Positions 1 through 7,266 of a stretch of 8,330 nt of DNA are shown one piece after another; positions within the stretch are counted from its first letter, which is position 1; the number at the start of each line of letters is the position of its first letter. The notes below the pieces were generated by a model. That model was not told the DNA's origin and made no database searches. It saw nothing but the letters and a program-made list of their open reading frames with translations. The DNA is from Bacteroidales bacterium (GTDB taxonomy: Bacteria; Bacteroidota; Bacteroidia; Bacteroidales; UBA932). The position numbers and the translations under genes are program-made. The stretch spans positions 1 through 8,330 of the forward strand of contig JAFYMJ010000061.1 in the NCBI GenBank assembly GCA_017556665.1. The letters run 5' to 3'.

Positions 1-1
1 A

Positions 2-190
2 CTTGCAAGTGGATTTATTGCCGGTGGTGCATTGATGGGTGTTGTAAGTGCCATTTTAAGATTTGCAGGTGTAAATGTCTTAAATTCTGAGTGGGTTGAG
101 ACTGCAGGTGCCCAATATTTGGGAATGGGTATGTACATATTGCTTATTGGTTACCTTATTTATGCTTGTTTAAAAGAGGATAAAAAATAA
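2..190 (+). CDS. OPT-family oligopeptide transporter, C-terminal end (partial)
   Basis: The open frame enters from the left edge and ends at TAA 188-190, leaving 62 residues. The visible part begins LASGFIAGGALMGVVSAILR and ends with a hydrophobic helix (roughly MGMYILLIGYLIYACL) and a short charged tail KEDKK. The Gly/Ala-rich 'ASGFIAGGALMGV' segment followed by a last membrane span is typical of the C-terminus of bacterial OPT-family transporters, inner-membrane proteins that import oligopeptides with protons. The identification rests on this short tail alone and is therefore provisional; another polytopic transporter is possible. The next gene, zupT, starts only 19 bases downstream with no terminator between, so the two are probably co-transcribed. 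The peptidase T gene two places downstream supports a role in peptide uptake. Confidence 0.65.
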   Translation, partial: LASGFIAGGALMGVVSAILRFAGVNVLNSEWVETAGAQYLGMGMYILLIGYLIYACLKEDKK

Positions 191-209
191 AACTTAAGAT
201 AAAAGAGAT

Positions 210-1058
210 ATGGAGAACGGCTATATATATGCCTTTATTCTTACACTTGTTGCAGGCTTGGCTACAGGCTTGGGAGGTGTTATGATAATGGTAGTGAAGA
301 AATTCAGCCCAAAAGTTTTGTCTGCGGCATTGGGTTTCTCTGCAGGGGTAATGATCCTTATCTCTTTTGTTGAGATGTTTCCAGAGGCCAGAGAGAGTTT
401 GTCGGGACAATATGGAGAAAAGATGGGTATGTTCTATGCATTGGTTACATTTTTCTGCGGAATGGGATTTATTGCTCTAATAGACTATCTTGTTCCATCG
501 GAAGAGAATCCTCATGAGGTAAATGACCTTACTGTTGAGGTACATAACAAGGCAGTGGGAATTTCCAATGAAGAAAAAGGTTCAACTGGAGATAATGTAA
601 AATCTAACAGGAAACTGTTAAGGGTTGGATTGTTTTCTGCAATTGTTATTGCAATCCATAACTTTCCAGAGGGATTGGCAACATTTGTCTCTGCAATGGA
701 TAACATTACTTTAGGAGTGAGTATTGCTTTTGCTATAGCTTTGCATAATATTCCAGAGGGTATAGCAATTGCAATTCCTATATACTATGCAACAGGGAGC
801 AAGATTAAAGCTATAAGATCTGCCACTTTATCGGGACTGGCAGAGCCTATAGGTGGATTGGTTGGATTTGTTCTATTAAGCCAATTGTTCCACGAGTCTG
901 TAATGGGTTTTGTTCTGGCTGCTGTGGCGGGTATTATGGTATATATCTCTTTGGATGAGTTGCTGCCTACTGCAGAGAATTATGGAGAGCACCATGTTGC
1001 AATTGGTGGAGTTGTTGCAGGAATGGCGTTTATTGGATTTGGATTATTAATTTTTTAA
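210..1058 (+). CDS. zupT: ZIP-family zinc/divalent metal transporter ZupT
   Basis: This 282-residue polytopic inner-membrane protein belongs to the ZIP family, which brings Zn2+ and sometimes Fe2+ or Mn2+ into the cytoplasm. The two signature metal-site helices are clear: HNFPEG at residues 150-155 and HNIPEG at 179-184, followed by a conserved AEPIGG at 211-216. Hydrophobic spans lie near residues 5-29, 36-57, 73-94, 139-160, 166-192, 205-225, 231-251 and 263-282, giving about eight helices as expected. The hydrophilic loop at about 96-137 holds two histidines and many acidic residues, and makes the protein somewhat longer than E. coli ZupT (257 residues). ATG 210 is the natural start because the first helix begins right after it; no strong Shine-Dalgarno is present, as usual for this phylum. 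It lies 19 bases after the OPT gene and 9 before pepT. Zinc supply would suit the zinc-dependent PepT. Specificity for zinc is inferred from the family. Confidence 0.93.
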   Translation: MENGYIYAFILTLVAGLATGLGGVMIMVVKKFSPKVLSAALGFSAGVMILISFVEMFPEARESLSGQYGEKMGMFYALVTFFCGMGFIALIDYLVPSEENPHEVNDLTVEVHNKAVGISNEEKGSTGDNVKSNRKLLRVGLFSAIVIAIHNFPEGLATFVSAMDNITLGVSIAFAIALHNIPEGIAIAIPIYYATGSKIKAIRSATLSGLAEPIGGLVGFVLLSQLFHESVMGFVLAAVAGIMVYISLDELLPTAENYGEHHVAIGGVVAGMAFIGFGLLIF

Positions 1059-1067
1059 ATAAATACT

Positions 1068-2285
1068 ATGGAAAATATAGTTGATAAATTTCTTAGGTAT
1101 GTGAGTGTTGAGACTACCTCTAATGAGGCTGGGGAGGGACAACCAAGCAGTGAGTGTCAATGGAATTTGCTTAATATGCTAAAGGATGAGCTTACAGCTA
1201 TGGGTGTTGAAACTACAATAGACCAATGGGGTTATGTTATGGGTACTATCCCTTCAAACATAGATAAGAAAGTGCCTGTTGTTGGCTTTATTGCACACGT
1301 AGATACAGCTCCCGATGCAAGTGGCAAGGATATTAAACCAAACATTATTGAGAACTATAACGGAGAAGATATATTGCTTAATGCAAAGAGTGGAGTAAAG
1401 ATTCCGGTTGCAGATTTTCCAGAGATTAAGCAGTATAAAGGGCAGACTCTTATTACAACAGACGGCACAACATTGCTTGGTGCAGATGATAAGGCGGGTG
1501 TAGCAGAAATTATGAGTGCAGTTGAGTATATTATGTCTAATCCTCAAATCCCTCACGGAACAATTAAAATTGGTTTTACTCCCGACGAAGAGATAGGAAG
1601 AGGTGTAGATAACTTTGACGTGGCAAAATTTGGGGCAGATTATGCTTATACAATGGATGGAGGCCAGATAGGTGAGTTGGAGTATGAAAACTTTAATGCT
1701 GCTTCTGCAAAGATTCATATCCAGGGAAGAAATGTTCATCCGGGATATGCAAAGAACAAGATGATAAATGCCATTCTAATTGCTATGGAGCTTAATGCTA
1801 TGCTTCCTGTGGAGCAGAGACCTGAGTTTACAAGCAATTATGAGGGATTCTATCATATTGTAGGTATTAGTGGTGCAGTTGAGGAGGCTTCTTTACAATA
1901 TATCATAAGAGACCATGATATGTCAAAATTTGAGGCAAAGAAAAAACTTATGCAGCAAGTTGTTGACTTTATAAATGCAAAATATGGCAATGTGGCTACA
2001 TTGGTTCTAAAAGATCAATATTACAATATGAGAGAGCAGGTTGAGCCTCATTATCATATTATTGAAAAGGCAATAAAAGCAATGGAGATGGCAGATATCA
2101 AGCCTTCTGTGCAACCAATCAGAGGAGGTACAGATGGTGCAAGATTATCTTTTATGGGTTTGCCTTGTCCTAATATTTTTGCAGGTGGACATAACTTCCA
2201 TGGCAAGCTTGAGTATATTCCAGTTGAAAGTATGATTAAGGCAAAAGAGGTAATTCTTAACCTTGTATCGCTTTACGCAGAGTAA
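1068..2285 (+). CDS. pepT: Peptidase T (tripeptide aminopeptidase, M20B)
   Basis: PepT is a cytoplasmic di-zinc aminopeptidase that removes the N-terminal residue from tripeptides. The 405-residue length matches the family (E. coli about 408). The metal and catalytic residues are all in place: HVDTAP with H77 and D79, bridging D140 in GADDKAG, the general base and metal ligand E174/E175 in PDEEIGRG, D197 in TMDGG, and H378 in GGHNFHGK. The substrate-binding IRGGTDGARLS stretch is at 351-361. The dimerisation/lid domain is the middle third (about 210-320), including a conserved NVHPGYAKN at 222-230. I see no damage. The start ATG lies 9 bases after the zupT stop, and a strong terminator begins about 20 bases after its own stop, so it is the last gene of the proposed OPT-zupT-pepT operon. 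Its job would be to finish the breakdown of imported peptides. Confidence 0.96.
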   Translation: MENIVDKFLRYVSVETTSNEAGEGQPSSECQWNLLNMLKDELTAMGVETTIDQWGYVMGTIPSNIDKKVPVVGFIAHVDTAPDASGKDIKPNIIENYNGEDILLNAKSGVKIPVADFPEIKQYKGQTLITTDGTTLLGADDKAGVAEIMSAVEYIMSNPQIPHGTIKIGFTPDEEIGRGVDNFDVAKFGADYAYTMDGGQIGELEYENFNAASAKIHIQGRNVHPGYAKNKMINAILIAMELNAMLPVEQRPEFTSNYEGFYHIVGISGAVEEASLQYIIRDHDMSKFEAKKKLMQQVVDFINAKYGNVATLVLKDQYYNMREQVEPHYHIIEKAIKAMEMADIKPSVQPIRGGTDGARLSFMGLPCPNIFAGGHNFHGKLEYIPVESMIKAKEVILNLVSLYAE

Positions 2286-2304
2286 TATTCTTATTTATAT
2301 ATTC

Positions 2305-2350
2305 AAAATGGGACTGGGTCAAAATGATGTGATCCAGTCCCGTTTTTTTT
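2305..2350 (+). terminator. Rho-independent terminator of pepT
   Basis: A 12-bp stem (GGGACTGGGTCA 2310-2321 with TGATCCAGTCCC 2330-2341, one G-U pair) encloses an 8-base loop and is followed at once by a run of eight T (2343-2350). It starts about 20 bases after the pepT stop and closes the transcript. The A-run before the stem pairs with the T-run, but is too short to make a convincing terminator for the other strand. Confidence 0.93.
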
Positions 2351-2580
2351 ACAAATACCCAACTGCACAGTAACAGGCAAGGTCTGAAAAATATCCTTCA
2401 GGGGCGTAGGCAATCATTGCAGATGAGCCATAAAATTTCCGTGTGTTTGAACAAATGCCTCTTCGTAGACAGTATGGGGCATTTGTGAGTTAGGAAATTA
2501 TGGCTCAGATGGAATAGATTGCTAGCCATACCGAAGGCCATTTTCCAGACCTTGTCTGTGGATGGGAGGTGGGGTATATA
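2351..2580. repeat. Long imperfect palindrome between convergent transcripts
   Basis: No gene is seen in this stretch. Its two halves are near mirror images. From outside in, ATACCC (2355-2360) faces GGGTAT (2572-2577); CAAGGTCTG (2378-2386) faces CCAGACCTTG with a mostly matching 41-base block (2374-2414 against 2515-2555); CAATC (2411-2415) faces GATTG (2517-2521); TGAGCCATAAAATTTCC (2424-2440) faces GGAAATTATGGCTCA (2493-2507); and ACAAATGCC (2451-2459) faces GGCATTTGT (2478-2486). The tip is about 18 bases. As RNA or single-stranded DNA it would fold into one rod of about 230 nt with internal loops. I see no Bacteroidota promoter or T-run that would make it a stand-alone small RNA. It could be a miniature inverted-repeat element, a relic of two inverted repeat copies, or a structured RNA. 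No certain target-site duplication is visible. Confidence 0.7.
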
Positions 2581-2610
2581 TAAAAAGAGAGTGACCTTTT
2601 GGGTCACCCT
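2580..2610 (-). terminator. Rho-independent terminator of the yeiH gene
   Basis: Read on the minus strand, a 9-bp stem (AGGGTGACC with GGTCACTCT, one G-U pair; plus coordinates 2602-2610 and 2588-2596) encloses loop CAAAA and is followed by a T-run (A 2582-2586 on the plus strand). It lies about 40 bases past the stop of the minus-strand gene ending at 2650. Confidence 0.85.
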
Positions 2611-2649
2611 ACTATAGGTTTCTATTATTTATGTTTATAGATTATTCCG

Positions 2650-3870
2650 TTATTCAGACAAATAAGCGGCTGAACCAAAAATAAGCAGAGCCATAACAAG
2701 AGTTATAATAATGTTGAATGACTGAGCTGTAAGGAATGTTTTTGTGTATTTTGCATTCTCTTTTGTAAATACCTGTCTAAAGTCTGTTTCAAGTCCAATG
2801 CTTACAAATGCAATTGAGAAGATAGTTTCTCTAAGCCCTTTTGCAATTTTACTAAGTGCTTTTGCATCTGTTGGCTCCAATAGGAAACTGAACACTAAAG
2901 ATGCCAATACAAACCCAATTACAAATTTAGGGAATCTCTCCCAAATTAATTTTGGAGAAGGTTTTGTCTCTTTGTGAGTTTGTTTTAGAGACCAGTAAAT
3001 GGATATGAAGAATGCAGCTACTCCAAGCAATACATTCTGAGATGATTTAATTATAACACTATACTTTTCTGCAGTCTCTCCCAAAAACTTGCCAGAAGCT
3101 ACAACTGCACCTGTGGTGTCAATTGTTCCGCCAAGCCATGCTCCGGCAACCTCCTCGCCAAGTCCTAACCATCTGGACAAAAGAGGCATAACGTACATCA
3201 TAGGAACAGCACATATAAGGACAAGTGAAACAACAAAAGATAACTTTTTGCCATCTCCTTTAATTGCTCCACAAGTTGCAATTGCGGCAGATACACCACA
3301 AATTGAAACAGCGCTTGACAGCATAATACCCATTTCTTCATCAACACCCATCTTTTTTGCAATCCAGAAGGAGAAATTCCATACGCAGAATACAACTACA
3401 ATAGCCTGAAGCATTCCAAGTGCTCCTGCTTTCATTATTTCTCCAAAGATTATGGATGAACCCAAAATTACAAGACCAGCTTTTATAAAGTATTCACTTT
3501 TGATAGCTGGAGCCAACCATTTTGGAAGGCCTATAGTATTTCTTATAAGCAGACCTATTGTAACTGCAATGAATACAGATTCAAAGCCAAGTTTCTTGAT
3601 ATATGGAATGGTACTTATGTATTGTGACAAGATTGAAATTGCAAATATTGCAACAAACGACACAGCAAACGGAATAACTTTCTCCCCCATTAGTTTTACA
3701 CCTACAGCAAAAATAGGAAGTGTAGCTATTAAACTGAATAAGTGTGTCTGGTATATCTCTGGTTGGGCTTTAAAAAAATCTGGAAAAAATATTACTGCTG
3801 CAAGAAGGATTGCACCAATAAATGTTGACAGGATATCTTCATTTTTCAGGAATGTAGGAATTTTTGTCAT
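2650..3870 (-). CDS. YeiH/UPF0324 family membrane transporter (putative sulfate exporter family)
   Basis: This 406-residue integral membrane protein is almost wholly hydrophobic, with about ten spans. Two stretches mark it as UPF0324 (YeiH family, Cons_hypoth698): SSAVSICGVSAAIA at 185-198 and GTIDTTGAVVASG at 248-260. Other family-like parts are TIGLLIRNTIGLP (104-116), AGLVILGSSIIFGE (131-144) and the last third, FVSIGLETDFRQ (355-366). Databases often call such proteins putative sulfate exporters, but the substrate is not firmly established, so I give no gene symbol. The start ATG (3868-3870) opens a short soluble lead before the first helix. The gene is divergent from the AraC-type regulator gene across 103 bases and has its own promoter and terminator, so it is a one-gene transcript. 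The shared control region makes regulation by the AraC protein plausible but not shown. Confidence 0.88.
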   Translation of the reverse strand: MTKIPTFLKNEDILSTFIGAILLAAVIFFPDFFKAQPEIYQTHLFSLIATLPIFAVGVKLMGEKVIPFAVSFVAIFAISILSQYISTIPYIKKLGFESVFIAVTIGLLIRNTIGLPKWLAPAIKSEYFIKAGLVILGSSIIFGEIMKAGALGMLQAIVVVFCVWNFSFWIAKKMGVDEEMGIMLSSAVSICGVSAAIATCGAIKGDGKKLSFVVSLVLICAVPMMYVMPLLSRWLGLGEEVAGAWLGGTIDTTGAVVASGKFLGETAEKYSVIIKSSQNVLLGVAAFFISIYWSLKQTHKETKPSPKLIWERFPKFVIGFVLASLVFSFLLEPTDAKALSKIAKGLRETIFSIAFVSIGLETDFRQVFTKENAKYTKTFLTAQSFNIIITLVMALLIFGSAAYLSE

Positions 3871-3889
3871 AAGTGTAGGTAATATGTGG

Positions 3890-3915
3890 TTTTATATCTG
3901 TTTTTTATATCTGTT
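3890..3915. repeat. Perfect 13-bp tandem repeat, candidate operator
   Basis: TTTTATATCTGTT occurs twice head to tail (3890-3902 and 3903-3915) with no mismatch. It sits at the predicted transcription start and early leader of the yeiH gene and just upstream of the araC-type gene's promoter. AraC-family proteins bind direct repeats, so it may be an operator; a neutral slippage duplication is also possible. Confidence 0.5.
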
Positions 3916-3922
3916 TGACCGG

Positions 3923-3954
3923 CAAATGTATTACATTATAATTATATTTGCAAA
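3923..3954 (-). promoter_or_regulatory. Promoter of the yeiH gene (Bacteroidota type)
   Basis: On the minus strand, TTTG (plus 3951-3954) and TACATTTG (plus 3923-3930) are 20 nt apart. Both elements match the Bacteroidota -33/-7 consensus TTTG-N19-21-TAnnTTTG exactly. Transcription would begin near 3916, giving a leader of about 45 nt. Confidence 0.75.
3943..3950 (+). promoter_or_regulatory. Likely -7 element of the AraC-type regulator gene
   Basis: TATATTTG fits the Bacteroidota -7 consensus TAnnTTTG and lies 23 bases before the regulator's ATG. The nearest TTTG upstream (3914-3917) is 25 nt away, longer than the usual 19-21, so the -33 is weak. The element directly abuts the -33 of the opposing yeiH promoter (TTTG/CAAA, 3947-3954), so polymerase probably cannot occupy both. 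Confidence 0.5.
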
Positions 3955-3973
3955 GAGCAAAAATCTATAAGGC

Positions 3974-4807
3974 ATGTCATCGTTTGTAATTTTAAGGTTA
4001 GGAGAAGATGTTAGACAAAAGCATGGTGGCAATACGCATCATATGAATAAGTATGCCTCTGGCATGCCTCTGCATTCGTTTTTCTTCCTTTTTGGAGGTA
4101 CTGTTCTGGTTGATATTATGGATAGAACCTATCTTATTCAAGAACAGCAACTGGTAATTATTCCACAGGGACAGCACTTTAGAATAAGATATTTTGAGGA
4201 TTGTACTGGTTATATGGGTGGATTTGACGCAAATTTTGCAAAAGAGAGTGCAGACAGTGGTGGTGTTTTAAGGGGACTTGATTTCATAAGACTTTGGGGC
4301 TCTCCTAAAATTGAACTTGACAATTGCTCATTTATGCGTCTTAAAGTGTTGTTTGACAGAATTTATGATGAATATGGCCTGGGAGTAAAGAACAATGAGA
4401 TTATAAAAGTGTACCTGTCTGCAATATTGGTAGAGGCAGATGCTGTTTATAAGCAGACAAAGAGTACCATTATAGCTCATAACAACAGTATATGTACCAA
4501 ATTCCTGGAGATGCTGTTTAAGGGGGAAACCTTAAAGATGCAGGTAAAGGAGTATGCAAAAGTGCTGAATGTGACTCCTAACCATTTGAATAAGATTGTA
4601 AAGAACTCTACAGGGAAATCCCCTTCTACCTGGATTGATGAGGCAATTTTGCAGAAGGCAAGAATGTTGTTGAGGACAACAACCCTGCCGTTAAGTGAGA
4701 TTGCGGCAAAAGTGGGCATTATGGATCAGTCTTATTTTGCCCGTAAGTTCAAACAGTATTACAGTATCACACCATCTGAGTACCGGCAAAAGATTGATTT
4801 GTCCTAA
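3974..4807 (+). CDS. AraC-family transcriptional regulator
   Basis: This 277-residue cytoplasmic DNA-binding protein has the two-domain AraC layout. The N-terminal part (about 30-90) looks like a cupin-type sensor (GTVLVDIMDRTYLIQEQQLV, then IIPQGQHFRIRYF). The C-terminal domain (about 172-275) holds two helix-turn-helix motifs: MQVKEYAKVLNVTPNHLNKI at 189-208, and LPLSEIAAKVGIMDQSYFAR at 238-257 followed by KFKQYYSITPSEYR (258-271), the standard family ending. The ligand cannot be read from the sequence. The receptor gene starts 69 bases after its stop on the same strand, and the yeiH gene is divergent. In many bacteria AraC-type regulators next to TonB-dependent receptors activate that receptor in response to its substrate; I infer the same here. 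ATG 3974 is the first in frame and suits the -7 element upstream. Confidence 0.93.
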   Translation: MSSFVILRLGEDVRQKHGGNTHHMNKYASGMPLHSFFFLFGGTVLVDIMDRTYLIQEQQLVIIPQGQHFRIRYFEDCTGYMGGFDANFAKESADSGGVLRGLDFIRLWGSPKIELDNCSFMRLKVLFDRIYDEYGLGVKNNEIIKVYLSAILVEADAVYKQTKSTIIAHNNSICTKFLEMLFKGETLKMQVKEYAKVLNVTPNHLNKIVKNSTGKSPSTWIDEAILQKARMLLRTTTLPLSEIAAKVGIMDQSYFARKFKQYYSITPSEYRQKIDLS

Positions 4808-4841
4808 TTGCTGATTATTTTATCCTAACAACTATTGCTGA
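4807..4841 (+). repeat. Direct repeat ATTGCTGA, candidate activator site
   Basis: ATTGCTGA occurs at 4807-4814 and 4834-4841, 27 bases apart start to start. The second copy ends 7 bases before the -7 element of the receptor promoter, in the place where a class II activator would overlap the missing -33. Two 8-mers this close may also be chance. Confidence 0.35.
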
Positions 4842-4848
4842 GCAGTTC

Positions 4849-4856
4849 TATTTTTG
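4849..4856 (+). promoter_or_regulatory. Likely -7 element of the TonB-dependent receptor gene
   Basis: TATTTTTG fits TAnnTTTG and lies 20 bases before ATG 4877. No TTTG or TTG stands 19-21 nt upstream. A promoter with a good -7 and no -33 fits dependence on an activator, such as the AraC protein encoded just upstream. Read-through from the regulator gene is also possible, since there is no terminator between them. Confidence 0.45.
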
Positions 4857-4876
4857 TTGCCCAAAATAAAAATGAA

Positions 4877-7243
4877 ATGAACTGTTTGTCAAGAGTATTT
4901 ATTTTATTGTGTGGGGCCTTCTGTCTTATGCCTGCACAAGTGTCAGCAAGTGTAGTAGAGGTTAAGGAGAAGCAAGATTCTGTAACGCAATTATCAGAGA
5001 TAGCTGTTATAGCCAAAGCAAAGCAAAAGAATGACTTAAGGTTGGAGCCATTGTCGGCGACGGTTATAAAACTTGGAGAAATAGAGAGAAAGCAGATTGT
5101 GGGGCTCTCAGATTTGTCGTATCAGACTCCTAATCTTTATATTCCCGACTATGGGTCAAAAATGACCTCTTCCATATATGTGAGGGGGCTTGGAAGCAGA
5201 ATAGACAATCCTGCAGTAGGGTTATATGTAGATAATGTCCCTTTACTGAATAAGAACGGGTATGATTTTGATATGTGGGATATTATGAGGATGGAGGTTT
5301 TGCGTGGTCCTCAGAGTACATTGTATGGACGCAATACAGTTGGAGGAATAATAAACATATACACATTATCTCCCAAGGTATACCAGGGCTTCCGGTTGTC
5401 GGGAAGCTACTCAACAGGAAACAGCTATAACATTAAGGGATCTTATTATGGCAGGATAACCAAAAAACTTGCTTTTAGTTTGGGGGGAAACTATTTCTCA
5501 TCTGACGGATTCTTTAAAAATGAGTTTGACGGGTCAAAATGTGACTGGATTAAAGGGGGAACAGGAAGATTCAGGCTTGTGTATAGCCCAAACAGCAAAT
5601 GGACAATAGATAATTCGCTAAATTTTTCGTTAGTTGAGCAGGGTGGATATGCATACAGACTGTATAATCCTGCAACCGGAACTGTAAACCCCGTTAACTA
5701 TAATGATAAGAGTGGGTATGACCGTGTAACTGTATCTAATGGCCTGTCTGTAAACTATAATGCAGATAACTATGTGTTTTCAAGTGTAACTTCTTGGCAA
5801 TATCTTGATGACTGTATGATTCTTGACCAGGATTTTACCCCTAAGGATATGTTTACCCTTAAGCAGGCGCAGCATGAGCACACAGTTACTCAGGACTTTG
5901 TATTTAAGAGTAAAGAGGGCAGAAGGTACCAATGGCTTACTGGTGCAACATTCTTTTATAAAGGGATGGATATGGATGCTCCTGTAGTATTCAAGCAGGA
6001 TGGAATAAATGAGCTTATTCTGGATAATGTAAATAGTATGTTCCAGCATATGCCTGCACCTATGAATACTGCTAACCTTGCGTTTAAACAACCTGAGCTA
6101 AACCTTAACAGTGCATTTGGAATGCCTGTTACAGGAGCTGCAATATATCACCAGTCTGGATATACTATTGGTAAATTTACATTTACTGCTGGCTTGAGGT
6201 TTGATTTTGAAAATTCTAAAATAAGTTACAGCTCAGACGCACTGGTTGATTATATATATACTATGAAAATACAGATGAGTCCTATGATGCCGCCAAGAGA
6301 GATTAAGGTAGAGAAGAGTGTTGAGAGTCTTTTGGAGGGTAAGCTGAGCCAGAATTATTTTGAGGTGCTCCCTAAATTTGCGGTGCAGTATTCTTTGGGC
6401 AAGGAGGGAAATCTGTATGCATCTGTAACAAGAGGATTTAAGGCTGGTGGCTATAATACCCAAATGTTTTCAGATATTTTGCAGAACCAGCTTAAAAGTG
6501 ATCTCATGAAGGATCTTATGAGCTCTGCAGGGGGTAGTATGGGGTCAGGCGGCCCAATGGGCGGTAATTCATCGGGAAGTGCAAACTATACTGTAGAGGA
6601 TATTATAACATATAAGCCAGAGTACAGTTGGAATTATGAGGTTGGTGCTCACCTTAACTTGTTGGGTGGTGGGCTTAAAGCAGATGCTGCTTTGTTTTAT
6701 ATAGATTGCAAGGACCAGCAGCTTACAGTATTTCCAGACGGTACCACTACCGGAAGAATGATGACAAATGCAGGTAAAACACGTAGTTTGGGATTGGAAC
6801 TTGCTCTTGATGCTAAAGTTACTGGAGGGCTGAACCTTAATTGTTCTTATGGCTATACCAATGCAAAGTTTACCGAGTATGATAATGGAATTGTGGACTA
6901 TGCGGGAAAATATGTTCCGTATGTTCCATTGAATACATTGTCTGCAAATCTATCTTATACTTTGTACAATATTGGTGGGTTGCTTGATATGCTTTCGTTC
7001 AGAATAGGGTACAATGGCATTGGAAAAATTTACTGGAACGAGGAGAACAGTGTATGCGAGAACTTTTATTCTCTAATGAGTGCTTCTATATACGCGCATA
7101 AAGGAATCTTATCTTTGGAACTGTGGAGCAAGAATCTTACAAATACAAGTTACAATACGTTTTATTTTGTATCTGTTGGTAATGCATTCTTCTCTCAGGG
7201 AAGACCCGCTGAGTTTGGCGTGACATTGTCGCTGCATCTGTAG
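4877..7243 (+). CDS. TonB-dependent outer-membrane receptor with methionine-rich segments
   Basis: This 788-residue outer-membrane protein imports a scarce nutrient using TonB/ExbBD energy. ATG 4877 is chosen over the in-frame TTG at 4835 because it opens directly onto a signal peptide (MNCLSRVFILLCGAFCLMPA, cleavage likely after AQVSA at 24). A TonB-box-like stretch lies near 34-47 (DSVTQLSEIAVIAK). The plug covers about 54-163 and carries IYVRGLGSRIDNPAVGLYVD and the hallmark VLRGPQSTLYGRNTVGGIIN (141-160). The rest is the 22-strand barrel, ending FGVTLSLHL. There is no carboxypeptidase-like N-terminal domain and no SusD gene beside it, so it is not a SusC glycan receptor; the layout is closer to siderophore, haem, vitamin or metal receptors. 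Predicted loops carry methionine clusters: FQHMPAPM (389-396), MKIQMSPMMPP (463-473) and a Gly/Met/Ser-rich stretch (530-567). The substrate is unknown. The preceding AraC gene is probably its regulator. Confidence 0.92.
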   Translation: MNCLSRVFILLCGAFCLMPAQVSASVVEVKEKQDSVTQLSEIAVIAKAKQKNDLRLEPLSATVIKLGEIERKQIVGLSDLSYQTPNLYIPDYGSKMTSSIYVRGLGSRIDNPAVGLYVDNVPLLNKNGYDFDMWDIMRMEVLRGPQSTLYGRNTVGGIINIYTLSPKVYQGFRLSGSYSTGNSYNIKGSYYGRITKKLAFSLGGNYFSSDGFFKNEFDGSKCDWIKGGTGRFRLVYSPNSKWTIDNSLNFSLVEQGGYAYRLYNPATGTVNPVNYNDKSGYDRVTVSNGLSVNYNADNYVFSSVTSWQYLDDCMILDQDFTPKDMFTLKQAQHEHTVTQDFVFKSKEGRRYQWLTGATFFYKGMDMDAPVVFKQDGINELILDNVNSMFQHMPAPMNTANLAFKQPELNLNSAFGMPVTGAAIYHQSGYTIGKFTFTAGLRFDFENSKISYSSDALVDYIYTMKIQMSPMMPPREIKVEKSVESLLEGKLSQNYFEVLPKFAVQYSLGKEGNLYASVTRGFKAGGYNTQMFSDILQNQLKSDLMKDLMSSAGGSMGSGGPMGGNSSGSANYTVEDIITYKPEYSWNYEVGAHLNLLGGGLKADAALFYIDCKDQQLTVFPDGTTTGRMMTNAGKTRSLGLELALDAKVTGGLNLNCSYGYTNAKFTEYDNGIVDYAGKYVPYVPLNTLSANLSYTLYNIGGLLDMLSFRIGYNGIGKIYWNEENSVCENFYSLMSASIYAHKGILSLELWSKNLTNTSYNTFYFVSVGNAFFSQGRPAEFGVTLSLHL

Positions 7244-7266
7244 GTTGCAGTAATATATATGTTTAG

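Noticed and set aside
2351..2580. Palindrome as a 6S RNA
   Set aside because: Length and rod shape are suggestive, but neither strand shows a promoter before it or a terminator in the right place, and I could not match known 6S sequence features.
2398..2607. Minus-strand open frame of 69 codons in the pepT-yeiH gap
   Set aside because: It runs through the long palindrome and the yeiH terminator, has no recognisable protein features or promoter, and is best explained by the repeat.
3452..3970. Plus-strand open frame opposite the yeiH gene
   Set aside because: It is antisense to a well-supported membrane protein and shows no family motif; it is a shadow, like the other frames opposite zupT, pepT, the regulator and the receptor.
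4835..4876. TTG at 4835 as the receptor start
   Set aside because: It would put 14 polar residues before the signal peptide and would start upstream of the likely -7 element; ATG 4877 fits better.
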